Shown here: one piece after another, positions 13,517 to 21,756 of the stretch
How positions within the stretch are numbered: the first letter of the stretch is position 1
How the letters are laid out: the number at the start of each line of letters is the position of its first letter
Assembly (NCBI GenBank): GCA_045576655.1
Contig: JAZNGW010000047.1
Span: forward strand, 1-23,703
DNA from: RGIG8745 sp045576655
GTDB taxonomy: Bacteria > Bacteroidota > Bacteroidia > Bacteroidales > Bacteroidaceae
Direction of reading: 5' to 3'
Length of the DNA stretch: 23,703 bases
Made by a program: the position numbers and the translations under genes
Notes under the pieces: model-generated
Databases searched by the model: none
What the model was told of the DNA's origin: nothing
Seen by the model: only the letters and a program-made list of their open reading frames with translations

Positions 13517-15340
13517 TTATTCGCCTACAAAAACCTTTTTTACAACATGTTTTGAGCGGACAACATAAACTCCACTTTTAAGAAGCACAGATTCACCGCT
13601 TTGCAATTTGGAAACCAACACACCTGCAAGGTTATAAACTTCACCCCCTGAGTTTGCCTTAAGTGTGCCATTTGCCAGTTCAAAACAAGAAGTATTGGCA
13701 TCTATATCTTCAATGGCATTTTCAACTTCGTCAATACAGTAACTAAAAGTAATTGCACCATCCTCACTCTCAACGATATTGGTAATTGGCTGGTTCATCG
13801 TACCTCCTGCATAAACAACAGCCTTTTCGTCCTTAAGGGCTGTCACCTCCATACTTCCCGGATAAGGATCGCCTTGCATTGATGATAAATACGCAATAGC
13901 ATTGCTTGAATTTCTAATCAGAAGTTCACCATCTGCCGGTATCAAAGTCAATCGTTGATGATTCTTGCTTGTATTCACCCTGTTGCTTGTCCATGATGAC
14001 TGCTGATAGTCGATATGTGTCACAAGCATACCATGCGCCTTGCCATATTTTTCAGTACTATAGCCAACATAAAGGTCCCAGCCCGTGTTTTGCCTATTAT
14101 CTAAGACGTAATATTCATCAGGGTTTTCCACGTTAGTAATTTTATATCCGCCACCACCTTCACTTAGAGGTTGCAACGTCAACGTCTGCGGATTATCTGG
14201 AGTAAGTTCTATCAGTTTCTTCCAGCCCATAAAATCCTTCTCATAAGCACTATATCCGCAAGGACATTTACCATTAGCACAATAATTACCTGAATCCATA
14301 ATATCCCAGTAGTCCATACCGAACGCCACATAATTAGTATCATAGAGGTCTGGAAGTCCTAACGCATGGCTCAATTCGTGACATATGGTACCTATACCAT
14401 CAATCTCGCCATTATACACCTCATTGCTACACCCGTATGAACCATATTTCACACCACCTATCGTTCCTCCCGAACCTTGCTCCTTAGGCCAAATAGTATA
14501 CGTATCATCGCTACCGTTCTGTCCTTCACCTGCATATATGAAATATACCATGTCAATAACCCCGTCCAAATCGTTATCGAACTGGTTCCAGTCGCTTTGC
14601 AGTGACTGAGCTAATTTTATTGCCTCCTGATAAAATTCATATATATTCACATCCTTTGAATAGGCAGAATCTTTACCATAATATTTATAAGAATTAGGCA
14701 ACGTCACAGGACCTATCACATCAAAACAAGGCTGGAACAAGCTATCACTCTGCGCTATAAAATAATCTTTCACGGCGCCATAGCTACCTCCGCCTGTATA
14801 ATTCATACCATTATTGGTTCCGTTACAGAATCTGTCAAAATAGCTTCTCACCGAATCCTCTATTTCTGAAACCATAAATTTCAAATCAGAAAATTGCACC
14901 AGGATTATTGGTATCTTAGGAGAACCGACTGACGGAAGCGGTGCTGTCGACGCCAAACCGACCTGCCTGTCAAATGGCTCACGCAAAGACGCCTCAGCAT
15001 TATCAAACATTTCAGTATATTCTTTAGCGCTAACATAACGAGCAACACGATCCGCCTCATCAGCTTTCCTGTCTGAAGGATTATGAGCAATCGCAGATGC
15101 AAGGACTAAAGAACCATCAGCCCCAACTCTTTCAACATATCGATAATCACTATCTGAATCAAGTGCTATCAGATAACCATCAATAGTCTGGCAATATGAA
15201 AAGTAACCGTTACCGACATGGCAAACTGTCAATTCTGTTCCATCTGCCTGCTTTGTTTTAAATATTGGAACTCTAGGTTTGACAGAAGCAAAGACATTCA
15301 AAAAAAACGCACTCAAAACTATTGCTAATAACCTTTTCAT
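13517..15340 (-). CDS. Secreted M6-family metalloprotease with type IX sorting tail
   Basis: 607 residues. A signal peptide (1-19) is followed by a propeptide-like region of ~120 residues (VPIFKTKQADGTELTVCHVGNGYFSY). The peptidase_M6 domain spans ~140-380 and carries the zinc motif H321-E-L-S-H325-ALGLP-D331 and a Met-turn-like YWDIMDSG, as in immune inhibitor A-type proteases. Aspartate-rich NDLDGVIDMVYF probably binds calcium. The C-terminal ~60 residues (GGEVYNLAGVLVSKLQSGES ... VVRSKHVVKKVFVGE) match the type A sorting domain of type IX secretion substrates, so it is likely exported to the surface or outside. It is the last gene of a five-gene operon, 2 bp after the NlpC/P60 gene. The substrate is unknown. 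Confidence 0.9.
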   Translation of the reverse strand: MKRLLAIVLSAFFLNVFASVKPRVPIFKTKQADGTELTVCHVGNGYFSYCQTIDGYLIALDSDSDYRYVERVGADGSLVLASAIAHNPSDRKADEADRVARYVSAKEYTEMFDNAEASLREPFDRQVGLASTAPLPSVGSPKIPIILVQFSDLKFMVSEIEDSVRSYFDRFCNGTNNGMNYTGGGSYGAVKDYFIAQSDSLFQPCFDVIGPVTLPNSYKYYGKDSAYSKDVNIYEFYQEAIKLAQSLQSDWNQFDNDLDGVIDMVYFIYAGEGQNGSDDTYTIWPKEQGSGGTIGGVKYGSYGCSNEVYNGEIDGIGTICHELSHALGLPDLYDTNYVAFGMDYWDIMDSGNYCANGKCPCGYSAYEKDFMGWKKLIELTPDNPQTLTLQPLSEGGGGYKITNVENPDEYYVLDNRQNTGWDLYVGYSTEKYGKAHGMLVTHIDYQQSSWTSNRVNTSKNHQRLTLIPADGELLIRNSSNAIAYLSSMQGDPYPGSMEVTALKDEKAVVYAGGTMNQPITNIVESEDGAITFSYCIDEVENAIEDIDANTSCFELANGTLKANSGGEVYNLAGVLVSKLQSGESVLLKSGVYVVRSKHVVKKVFVGE

Positions 15341-15342
15341 AA

Positions 15343-15876
15343 CTAATGTTTTAATTTCCCTCCACTAATGAAATTATTCTTATAATAACTTTGGTCCAAA
15401 TTGCTCACTACAACCCCTTTAGAAGAACTTGCATGAATGAACATCCCATCCTTCAGATAAATCCCCACATGAGATACAGCCCCTTTTCTCTCCGTAGAAA
15501 AAAACACCAAATCGCCACTGGCCAAATCACTCTTGGAAACTTTCTTTACATCTCTTTTGTATTGTTCGTAACTAGTTCTGTGAAGTTCCGTATTATAAAC
15601 ATTACGGCAAACACCTCTTGTAAGCCCAGAACAATCAACTCCCCGCCGATCTTCTCCACCATATTTATAAGGTACTCCTATCCAAGACGACGCTTCAATT
15701 AACAATGGCCAATTATCATCCTCATCGATATCAAAGCCCAATCTTATCGCGGCTCTTGCCAAGACTCGATAATCAACATTCTTATCAATCTTCTTAGCCG
15801 TCCCGCACGAAACTAACGAAATAAGGACATAAACGGACAGCACTGCGAAAAGCCATCGCACACCTAAAATTCTCAT
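15343..15876 (-). CDS. NlpC/P60 cell-wall hydrolase lipoprotein
   Basis: 177 residues. The signal peptide ends in lipobox LVSC (C24), so it is membrane-anchored. The NlpC/P60 domain (~55-170) has catalytic C82 in GVDCSGLT, H136 in VSHVGIYL and a third polar residue H148 in FIHASS. These cysteine peptidases cut D-Glu-gamma-meso-DAP bonds in peptidoglycan stem peptides. It is slightly smaller than Spr/NlpC relatives and has no SH3 domains. It lies 6 bp from the ABC ATPase gene and 2 bp from the M6 protease gene in a tight operon. Confidence 0.92.
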   Translation of the reverse strand: MRILGVRWLFAVLSVYVLISLVSCGTAKKIDKNVDYRVLARAAIRLGFDIDEDDNWPLLIEASSWIGVPYKYGGEDRRGVDCSGLTRGVCRNVYNTELHRTSYEQYKRDVKKVSKSDLASGDLVFFSTERKGAVSHVGIYLKDGMFIHASSSKGVVVSNLDQSYYKNNFISGGKLKH

Positions 15877-15882
15877 TTAACG

Positions 15883-16593
15883 TCAACTGATATAACCCGA
15901 AAAATACTGTTCTATTTCCAGTCTCAAATCGGCATCACCTTTTTTCATATCCTTCAATATAACGCCATGTTCCAACAAAGTGACACGGTCACAAATGTCC
16001 AATGTATGGGACAAATTATGACTGGAAACTATTATCGTAGCATCATTCTCGCGATTATAATTTTGCAAAAGATGCTTCATTGCCAACTGGCTGCTCGGAT
16101 CCAAAAAATTAAAAGGTTCGTCCAATATTAGAACGCCAGGAGAGGTCAACATTGCCCCTATTATCCCCACCTTTTGCTTATTTCCTGCTGATAAATTTCT
16201 AATCAGAGTATTATTCCCGACAATTTCCCCACTCATAAAGGTATCGAATCGTGACAACTGCGCATCAATCTCTTCGGACGTCATTCCTGAAATCTTACCT
16301 ACGAAAGAAAAATATTCATCAGGAGTAAGATAATCTATAAGGAAACTGCTATCAATAAAAGCGCCTGTAACAGTCTTCCAATCTTCACTTTTCTGAGTTA
16401 TACATCCATTAATGGACACATATCCAGTGTCTGGCTTAAGCAAATCCAACATCACACGAAAGAATGTTGTTTTTCCTGCTCCATTATTGCCTACCAGACC
16501 AACAATTTCCCCCTTGCTGACTGTATAACTATTTATATCAAGTGCAACATTATCCCCAAACTTTTTGGTCACACTGTCTACGATAATATCCAT
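15883..16593 (-). CDS. ABC transporter ATP-binding protein
   Basis: 236-residue nucleotide-binding domain: Walker A GNNGAGKTT (35-43), signature NLSAGNKQK (L134-Q140), Walker B VLILDEP (D158, E159), D-loop FLDPSS and switch histidine H192 in IIVSSHN. The short-chain type (drug/antigen-export-like, with a C-terminal LLEHGVILKD) usually pairs with a separate permease, yet no membrane protein is encoded in this operon. Either the permease lies elsewhere or the protein energises an envelope process. It starts 1 bp from the PorT-like gene, so co-expression is certain. Confidence 0.9.
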   Translation of the reverse strand: MDIIVDSVTKKFGDNVALDINSYTVSKGEIVGLVGNNGAGKTTFFRVMLDLLKPDTGYVSINGCITQKSEDWKTVTGAFIDSSFLIDYLTPDEYFSFVGKISGMTSEEIDAQLSRFDTFMSGEIVGNNTLIRNLSAGNKQKVGIIGAMLTSPGVLILDEPFNFLDPSSQLAMKHLLQNYNRENDATIIVSSHNLSHTLDICDRVTLLEHGVILKDMKKGDADLRLEIEQYFSGYIS

Positions 16594-16594
16594 A

Positions 16595-17305
16595 TTATTT
16601 CCTGTTTGTTTTAGTTTTAATTAAATCAAACAAATAAGTCATCTTCACAGCTATTGTCTGATGCGCAGAACGTCCAAAATCGCCTTTCTTACTATTGTCA
16701 AACACATCGCCCAAAGCATAATAGTAACGACCTTCTATCAAAAAATGGCCCATGCCAGTAGACAGTTCAAGTCCTAATCCGCCAGCAATACCATAATCAA
16801 AAGAATTATCGACTTCCTTGCCATACTGGTATGTCACTCCATTCGGGCGGTTTGACGGATCCCAAGTTCCTCCACCATACTCCTCAGAACTACCTAAACA
16901 ATAACCTATCTGCGGACCAGCGTTGATAAAGAACTTAAAACCTCGCTCTTCACGTCCCCACCCCATATGCATCAGCATAGGCATCTGTATATAGTTGAGA
17001 GAGCGCATATATGTGTTTCCAGAACCATCCTCAATCATTTCCTTCCAACCCAAATTGGCATAGTTCAACTCCACCTGTATAGCACAGATGCTAGAAAAAT
17101 ATTTCTCGCACACATATCTCGCCGCAATACCAAACGTTGCAGAATTCTTCATCTCCTGCTTTATCTTTGGTTCAAATGACATCTGAGTCATTGTCATACC
17201 GGCATTAACACCTATAGACAAATCATTTCGTCGTTCACCCACTTGCGCTTCAATCGCATTTGCACAAACCGCCGACAACAAAATTGCAATCAATAATCCC
17301 CTCAT
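16595..17305 (-). CDS. Outer-membrane beta-barrel protein, PorT family-like
   Basis: 236 residues. A signal peptide (1-21, ending ANAIEAQ) is followed by alternating hydrophobic beta strands typical of an 8-stranded barrel (SIGVNAGMTMTQMSF, FGIAARYVCEKYF, AIQVELNYANLGW, FKFFINAGPQIGYCLG, GIAGGLGLELSTGMGHFLIE). The last strand is QTIAVKMTYLFDL. This pattern matches the PorT/outer-membrane-barrel family; PorT itself is needed for type IX secretion, but many paralogues have no known role. The type IX-like sorting tail on the M6 protease in the same operon makes a secretion-related job plausible, not proven. Confidence 0.8.
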   Translation of the reverse strand: MRGLLIAILLSAVCANAIEAQVGERRNDLSIGVNAGMTMTQMSFEPKIKQEMKNSATFGIAARYVCEKYFSSICAIQVELNYANLGWKEMIEDGSGNTYMRSLNYIQMPMLMHMGWGREERGFKFFINAGPQIGYCLGSSEEYGGGTWDPSNRPNGVTYQYGKEVDNSFDYGIAGGLGLELSTGMGHFLIEGRYYYALGDVFDNSKKGDFGRSAHQTIAVKMTYLFDLIKTKTNRK

Positions 17306-17348
17306 TAAAAAAAACTTTTATTAGTTATACGCAATTGCATATTTCCCA

Positions 17349-18878
17349 TCAATAAATTTTCTTCACGATAGTACCATCTGCTCCGAACTTCACAAACATC
17401 ACCCTGTTATTGCAGAATCCTCCATCTTTATTCTTACGTTCGAAATACAGAGGTGTTTGAAGAAAGCCAGATTCAAATTCAGACAAATAATCAGCATAAT
17501 TTTCCCCAAACTGATTGTATGCATTCAAAAAATACATGCCCAAATCATACCCCATCACACCATACATTGGATAAGACAGATATTGGTCACGGCCAAACCT
17601 ACGCTTGAAATTTGATTGGAACAGAGCAACCTCCTCATTTAATGGATTATAAAGAAACTTACTAAAAAATACACAATCGTATTTCCGAAAAACGTCTTCA
17701 TACTTCCCCATGAATTGTTGCCAATTTGACTGGCCAAACATTGAAACCTTTACAGAATCGGATATTTCCATATTGTCCAGAATTCTCACAATTCTATTGA
17801 AAACCTTCTCCGAAGGAGACATGGGTATAATCACATTTTCGTGTTCATAACTCATTGATCCACGAAACTCATCTATCGCATTAATATCAACAATCCTATA
17901 TTTAGCACCATTATCCAAAGCCCATCTTTTAAATCCCTCAAAATATAGAATATTATCTGTTCTGTCGTTAGCCAACAGGAATATCAGGTTTTTCCCTGTA
18001 TTATCGTTCATAAACAAATCATAAGCCTTGTTATAGAATGATGCCTGAAGCGTATTAAGTTGGAAAACATTCGAATTATGAAGCGCATAGTCTGACTTTG
18101 ATGTGAAAGGCACTAACATCTTAATGCCTTTTCTATTTGCAATCGGAATGAGCGTCTCCAAATGACTTACGGAATACGGCCCGACAATCAAATCTGTACC
18201 CTCCAAAGCTTCTTCGTCCAAACAAGACATCACTCCCATTGAATCAGCCTTCACCTCGTCATACACATGAACTTCAGCAGAAAGTCCAACCGATCTTGCT
18301 GACTCCAACGCCAAAAGAAAGCCCTCATAAAAATCCAGCATTTTCAGATTTGTAGCGCTTACCTCATCTTTGCCCAAATTAAACGGAAGCATCACGACTA
18401 TCTTCATCGGTTCAGCAATCTCCTCCTCTGGTTCTTCTTCCACTACAGCCTCCTGAATAACTGTTTTGTAAGGTATGCAAACAAGTTGCTTCTTCTTTAG
18501 TTTCTTTTCGCGCAATATAGGATTAGCATTCAAGAACTCTTCTTCTGTCAGATCAAATTTTTTACAGATGCTATACACCGTTTCCTTCTTCTGAACCTTA
18601 TACATCAATCTGCAATCAGGGCGTTCAGATACAGAGTTATCGTCTTGCATAGCGACATGTTTCACAATACGAAGTATTTGCCCTGACACAACTGCATCCG
18701 ACGACAAACCGTTGCTTGCCTTCAATGCATCAACCGTAACACCATATCTCGAAGAGACACTATAAAGAGTTTCGCCAGGCTTCACCTCATGCGTAAAAGC
18801 AGACAAACTCTGAGAGTAAACCTCAAAAGCAAATACACATATAGTCAAAACAAAAAGAAATACTTTCCTAACCATCAT
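17349..18878 (-). CDS. LysM protein fused to a periplasmic-binding-like domain
   Basis: 509 residues from the ATG at 18878. A signal peptide (1-23, ending FEVYSQ) is followed by two LysM repeats, at ~28-72 (HEVKPGETLYSVSSRYGVTV) and ~92-138 (YKVQKKETVYSICKKFDLTE), which bind peptidoglycan glycan. An acidic linker (~145-155) leads to a type I periplasmic-binding fold (~159-509) with MKIVVMLPFNLG, DLIVGPYSVSHLETLIPIANRKGI and MLVPFTSKSDYALHNS. The same pairing is seen in Bacteroidetes 'amino acid ABC transporter substrate-binding' proteins with LysM; the ligand is unknown. A promoter box at 18912-18919 argues against the longer start at 18923. First gene of a five-gene operon ending at 13517. 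Confidence 0.88.
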   Translation of the reverse strand: MMVRKVFLFVLTICVFAFEVYSQSLSAFTHEVKPGETLYSVSSRYGVTVDALKASNGLSSDAVVSGQILRIVKHVAMQDDNSVSERPDCRLMYKVQKKETVYSICKKFDLTEEEFLNANPILREKKLKKKQLVCIPYKTVIQEAVVEEEPEEEIAEPMKIVVMLPFNLGKDEVSATNLKMLDFYEGFLLALESARSVGLSAEVHVYDEVKADSMGVMSCLDEEALEGTDLIVGPYSVSHLETLIPIANRKGIKMLVPFTSKSDYALHNSNVFQLNTLQASFYNKAYDLFMNDNTGKNLIFLLANDRTDNILYFEGFKRWALDNGAKYRIVDINAIDEFRGSMSYEHENVIIPMSPSEKVFNRIVRILDNMEISDSVKVSMFGQSNWQQFMGKYEDVFRKYDCVFFSKFLYNPLNEEVALFQSNFKRRFGRDQYLSYPMYGVMGYDLGMYFLNAYNQFGENYADYLSEFESGFLQTPLYFERKNKDGGFCNNRVMFVKFGADGTIVKKIY

Positions 18879-18911
18879 AGACACAATAAAATTATCATAT
18901 ACATTAGCGTA

Positions 18912-18919
18912 CAAAGTTA
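18912..18919 (-). promoter_or_regulatory. Promoter -7 box of the five-gene envelope operon
   Basis: TAACTTTG on the minus strand, exact TAnnTTTG match, with transcription expected near 18905 and a ~25-nt leader to the ATG at 18878. Confidence 0.65.
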
Positions 18920-18981
18920 GCAAGAAAATACGAAAATGCCCAATTCACCACAAAAATAACCTTTGTTAAAACAAAAAACAT

Positions 18982-18989
18982 TAACTTTG
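18982..18989 (+). promoter_or_regulatory. Promoter -7 box of the 19015-20024 operon
   Basis: TAACTTTG, diverging from the envelope-operon promoter; a TTTG lies at 18962-18965 but with a short spacer. The expected leader is ~20 nt. Confidence 0.6.
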
Positions 18990-19014
18990 CAATATTGAGA
19001 AAAGATTATCAATC

Positions 19015-19611
19015 ATGAGCGAAACTAAAGCAACAAGCAATCTTCCAGAAAACGTCATCATCGTAGATGCCGAATACATCGACAATGTAGCATTTAATCT
19101 TTCCGTTAATTTCGAGCGCATGCTGGGAAGAAGAATCCCGAAGGCAGACTTAGCAAACTGGCTTGATTTCATAGCGCTTGACAGCGGCCTTCAGCCTAAA
19201 GATGAGCAGTCTATTTTAGTTATATTTATACACAACAAAAAGACACCTATATTACAGAATTTCAGTCCATCATCATTAGAGGCACTTAACGGTAAATCAT
19301 TTAAGGACAACATCGGTGAATTCACGATTGAGTCTTATCCCGTCGAAGAAAAAATAGTTGACAAGCAAACTCATTTCATTGATACTCTTGACTTGATTGC
19401 TAACGACTCCAGGGTAAAGAACATAATGCTTGTTTCCGACACCGAAACCTATGGGAACACCATCCCCAACTCTCTCAACAAAAGTGAGAAAAACATCACA
19501 ACTTTCGTGATGGAACCTATCATTGGGCACAAGCACCACCAAGAAATTTTGGGTTACTCGCTCACATGCGCTTTAGGGGTCAGAAGCGAAGAATTCAATC
19601 AACCACAATAA
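19015..19611 (+). CDS. Conserved Bacteroidales protein, possible NYN-like fold (DUF6621-like)
   Basis: 198 residues, cytoplasmic (no signal or membrane segment). It resembles a Bacteroidales-specific family of unknown function, which I recall as DUF6621; not checked. The N-terminal strand VIIVDAEYIDNVAFNL places an acidic residue after a hydrophobic strand, and the central NIMLVSDTETYG looks like the 'S-D' strand of NYN/PIN-type RNases, so a nuclease-like fold is possible. The proposal is inference from two motifs only. The gene is followed 11 bp later by yraN, another small predicted nuclease-fold protein, suggesting an operon. Confidence 0.65.
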   Translation: MSETKATSNLPENVIIVDAEYIDNVAFNLSVNFERMLGRRIPKADLANWLDFIALDSGLQPKDEQSILVIFIHNKKTPILQNFSPSSLEALNGKSFKDNIGEFTIESYPVEEKIVDKQTHFIDTLDLIANDSRVKNIMLVSDTETYGNTIPNSLNKSEKNITTFVMEPIIGHKHHQEILGYSLTCALGVRSEEFNQPQ

Positions 19612-19622
19612 AAGCTCACACG

Positions 19623-20024
19623 ATGTCCGACTCCAGCAAACTCGGTAAATTAGGCGAAGACCTGGCGGTACAATATCTTCTGAAAAACAATTACAGAATA
19701 TTACATCGCAACTGGGGGCTGCATCACGGTTATGAGATAGACATCATAGCAACCAACGGCATTGACATCATTTTCATCGAAGTCAAGACTCGCCGTAGCG
19801 ACGTGTTCCAAAAACCAGAAGAGGCTGTCAACGAAAACAAAATTAAGCGCATCTGCATGGCTGCCCACGGTTATGTTCGCAAATACAACATTAACATGCC
19901 TTATCGTTTCGACATAATTGCCATTGTCTACCCCAACTCAGAGGGGTACACAATCAAACACATAAAAAACGCATTCAAATATCCACTCTACACCAACAGG
20001 TTGAGATATAAAAAATGGTTTTAG
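19623..20024 (+). CDS. yraN: YraN / UPF0102 family nuclease-like protein
   Basis: 133 residues, typical of the family. The restriction-endonuclease-like core is intact: an N-terminal helix with GKLGEDLAVQYLLKNNYRIL (E in GED), D in GYEIDIIA, and E-x-K in IFIEVKTR. The family is widespread in bacteria; its exact function is unsettled, with roles in DNA processing suggested. I chose the ATG at 19623 because MSDSSKLGKLGE is the family N-terminus; the frame is open back to 19566 but that would overlap the preceding gene. Confidence 0.9.
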   Translation: MSDSSKLGKLGEDLAVQYLLKNNYRILHRNWGLHHGYEIDIIATNGIDIIFIEVKTRRSDVFQKPEEAVNENKIKRICMAAHGYVRKYNINMPYRFDIIAIVYPNSEGYTIKHIKNAFKYPLYTNRLRYKKWF

Positions 20025-20097
20025 ATAATTCGCGCAATCTTAACGATTCAAAAAAACGTTTTTGATGCCTTTTATTCCTAAGTTGCCTGCAAAAGTT

Positions 20098-20105
20098 TAT
20101 ATTTG
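20098..20105 (+). promoter_or_regulatory. Promoter -7 box of the FetA/FetB-type transporter
   Basis: TATATTTG, exact TAnnTTTG match. The ~30-nt leader contains a small palindrome gtagcgtgctac (20124-20135) just before the ATG at 20141. Confidence 0.5.
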
Positions 20106-20140
20106 TATAAATAAACACAACAAGTAGCGTGCTACACATT

Positions 20141-20761
20141 ATGCTTAAGATAGAAAACCTCTCCCTCTCTTTCGGAGATTTCAATGTACTTAACGATATC
20201 ACACTGCAAGTAAGCAGAGGTGAGTTAGTGTGTCTCCGTGGCGAGTCGGGATGTGGAAAGTCATCCCTTCTAAAAGCCATACAAGGGATCGTTGACACTG
20301 ATGGAAGAATCGAAGTTGGAGGTAAGCATCTCGACGACAGTACTATCGACGCCATACGTCGTATAACGGCGTACATCCCTCAGGATCTCTCTTTGCCATA
20401 CGACAGTGTAGAGAAGTTGGTAACTTCACTCTTCGAGCTCCGCGTAAATCGCAACATCAATTTTTCCACAGAAATGCTTTTCTCAGATTGGGCATTACTC
20501 GGTCTCGACAGTTCGCTTTGGAACAAAAAAACAAACGAGATCTCAGGCGGACAACGCCAGCGCATAATGCTCTCCATAGCTGGCCTAACTGGCAAATCAC
20601 TCATTCTTGCCGACGAACCGACATCTGCACTTGATACCGAATCATCCCTGCTCGTTGCAAAGTATTTCCGCATGCTAACAAGCGAGCGTAACATGGCTAT
20701 ACTAACCACCTCACATTCAGAACGTTTTGCACAAGAATGCGACAAAATAATCAAGTTATAA
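20141..20761 (+). CDS. fetA: ABC transporter ATP-binding protein, FetA/YbbL type
   Basis: 206 residues. Walker A GESGCGKSS (34-42), Q-loop YIPQD (Q81), signature ISGGQRQR (S135-Q138), Walker B LILADEP (D158, E159) and switch H192. The short size and the UPF0014-type permease 36 bp downstream identify it as the ATPase of a FetAB-type system, which in E. coli is linked to iron export and oxidative-stress resistance. An ATG at 20129 would add four residues; MLKIENLSLSF is the usual start. Confidence 0.85.
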   Translation: MLKIENLSLSFGDFNVLNDITLQVSRGELVCLRGESGCGKSSLLKAIQGIVDTDGRIEVGGKHLDDSTIDAIRRITAYIPQDLSLPYDSVEKLVTSLFELRVNRNINFSTEMLFSDWALLGLDSSLWNKKTNEISGGQRQRIMLSIAGLTGKSLILADEPTSALDTESSLLVAKYFRMLTSERNMAILTTSHSERFAQECDKIIKL

Positions 20762-20797
20762 GTGCCTCATAACCTCACAACCCCATAACTTCACAAA

Positions 20798-21613
20798 ATG
20801 ACAGATATAACCTTCATCGGACTCGGCATCGGGCTTCTGCTCATGATTATCCCCTTGTGGTTCCTCGGAAGAATGCGCACAGGGTTAGTACACCCCACCG
20901 TGAGCGCCACACTAAGAATGATAATCCAGCTATACCTAATCGGACTTTATCTACAGTACCTCTTCGAATATGATCTTTGGTATGTCAATCTCGCATGGGC
21001 TCTGATCATGGTTTTTGTAGCAGCCGGCACAGCTTTACAGCGCACACGCCTTAAACCTCAAATCCTACTCACTCCCCTTACTGTAGGCTTCTTAGGTACA
21101 GGACTGTTCCTGGCACTCTTTTTTCTTGCTTTCGTACTGCGTCTATATGATGTTGCAGATAGCAGTTTTACTGTTGGTTCGTTGTTTGCAGCACGCTATT
21201 TCATTCCAATTTTCGGTCTCCTTCTCGGAAACATGCTCAGCGTCAACGTAGTAGCGCTCAACGCCTACTATGACAGTTTGAAGAGAGAACAACAGATGTA
21301 CTACTATCTCATAGGCAACGGCGCCACCCGTTGGGAAGCCACCTTACCATTTATTCGCGAAGCCGTGATTAAGGCTTTCAACCCCTGCATTGCCAATATG
21401 GCGGTGATGGGACTTGTCGCCATGCCTGGCACGATGATTGGTCAGATACTCGGAGGTGCCAACCCGTCACTTGCCATAAAGTACCAGATGATGATTGTGA
21501 CAATCACATTTGTCGCGTCTATGCTTTCTCTCATGACTACCATCATACTTGCACAGCGAAAAACTTTCGACAGAATGGGACGCATGAAAGATGTTTTTAT
21601 CTGCGAGAAGTAG
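20798..21613 (+). CDS. fetB: ABC transporter permease, FetB/YbbM (UPF0014) family
   Basis: 271 residues, nearly all membrane: about seven hydrophobic segments starting with ITFIGLGIGLLLMIIPLWFL. The family signature MAVMGLVAMPGTMIGQILGG is intact in the second half, preceded by the cytoplasmic ALNAYYDSLKREQQMYYYLIG coupling segment. It forms a two-gene unit with fetA. Iron or metal export is family knowledge from E. coli, not shown for this organism. Confidence 0.9.
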   Translation: MTDITFIGLGIGLLLMIIPLWFLGRMRTGLVHPTVSATLRMIIQLYLIGLYLQYLFEYDLWYVNLAWALIMVFVAAGTALQRTRLKPQILLTPLTVGFLGTGLFLALFFLAFVLRLYDVADSSFTVGSLFAARYFIPIFGLLLGNMLSVNVVALNAYYDSLKREQQMYYYLIGNGATRWEATLPFIREAVIKAFNPCIANMAVMGLVAMPGTMIGQILGGANPSLAIKYQMMIVTITFVASMLSLMTTIILAQRKTFDRMGRMKDVFICEK

Positions 21614-21621
21614 CACATAGT

Positions 21622-21664
21622 GGCGTTTATTATTTTTCATCAAAATCCCTTATGAATAAACGCC
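21622..21664. repeat. Perfect 10-bp inverted repeat after fetB
   Basis: Arms ggcgtttatt (21622-21631) and aataaacgcc (21655-21664) are exact reverse complements with a 23-nt loop in which ttcat and atgaa can also pair. There is no T-tract on either strand, so a terminator role is doubtful. Confidence 0.55.
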
Positions 21665-21740
21665 CAACAAAAACCTGCAGAAAATAGAATATCAAGAGGG
21701 AATTTTGAACATCAAATTTTATTTTAACAGGAAAAAAACG

Positions 21741-21748
21741 TAACTTTG
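21741..21748 (+). promoter_or_regulatory. Promoter -7 box directly before the Nif3-like gene
   Basis: TAACTTTG ends 8 bp before the ATG. If used, it would give a leader of only a few nucleotides. The -33 element is weak. Confidence 0.5.
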
Positions 21749-21756
21749 CAAAAGAT

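Noticed and set aside
21622..21664. Terminator of the fetAB unit
   Set aside because: The 10-bp stem is perfect, but the loop is 23 nt and neither strand has a T-tract after the stem.
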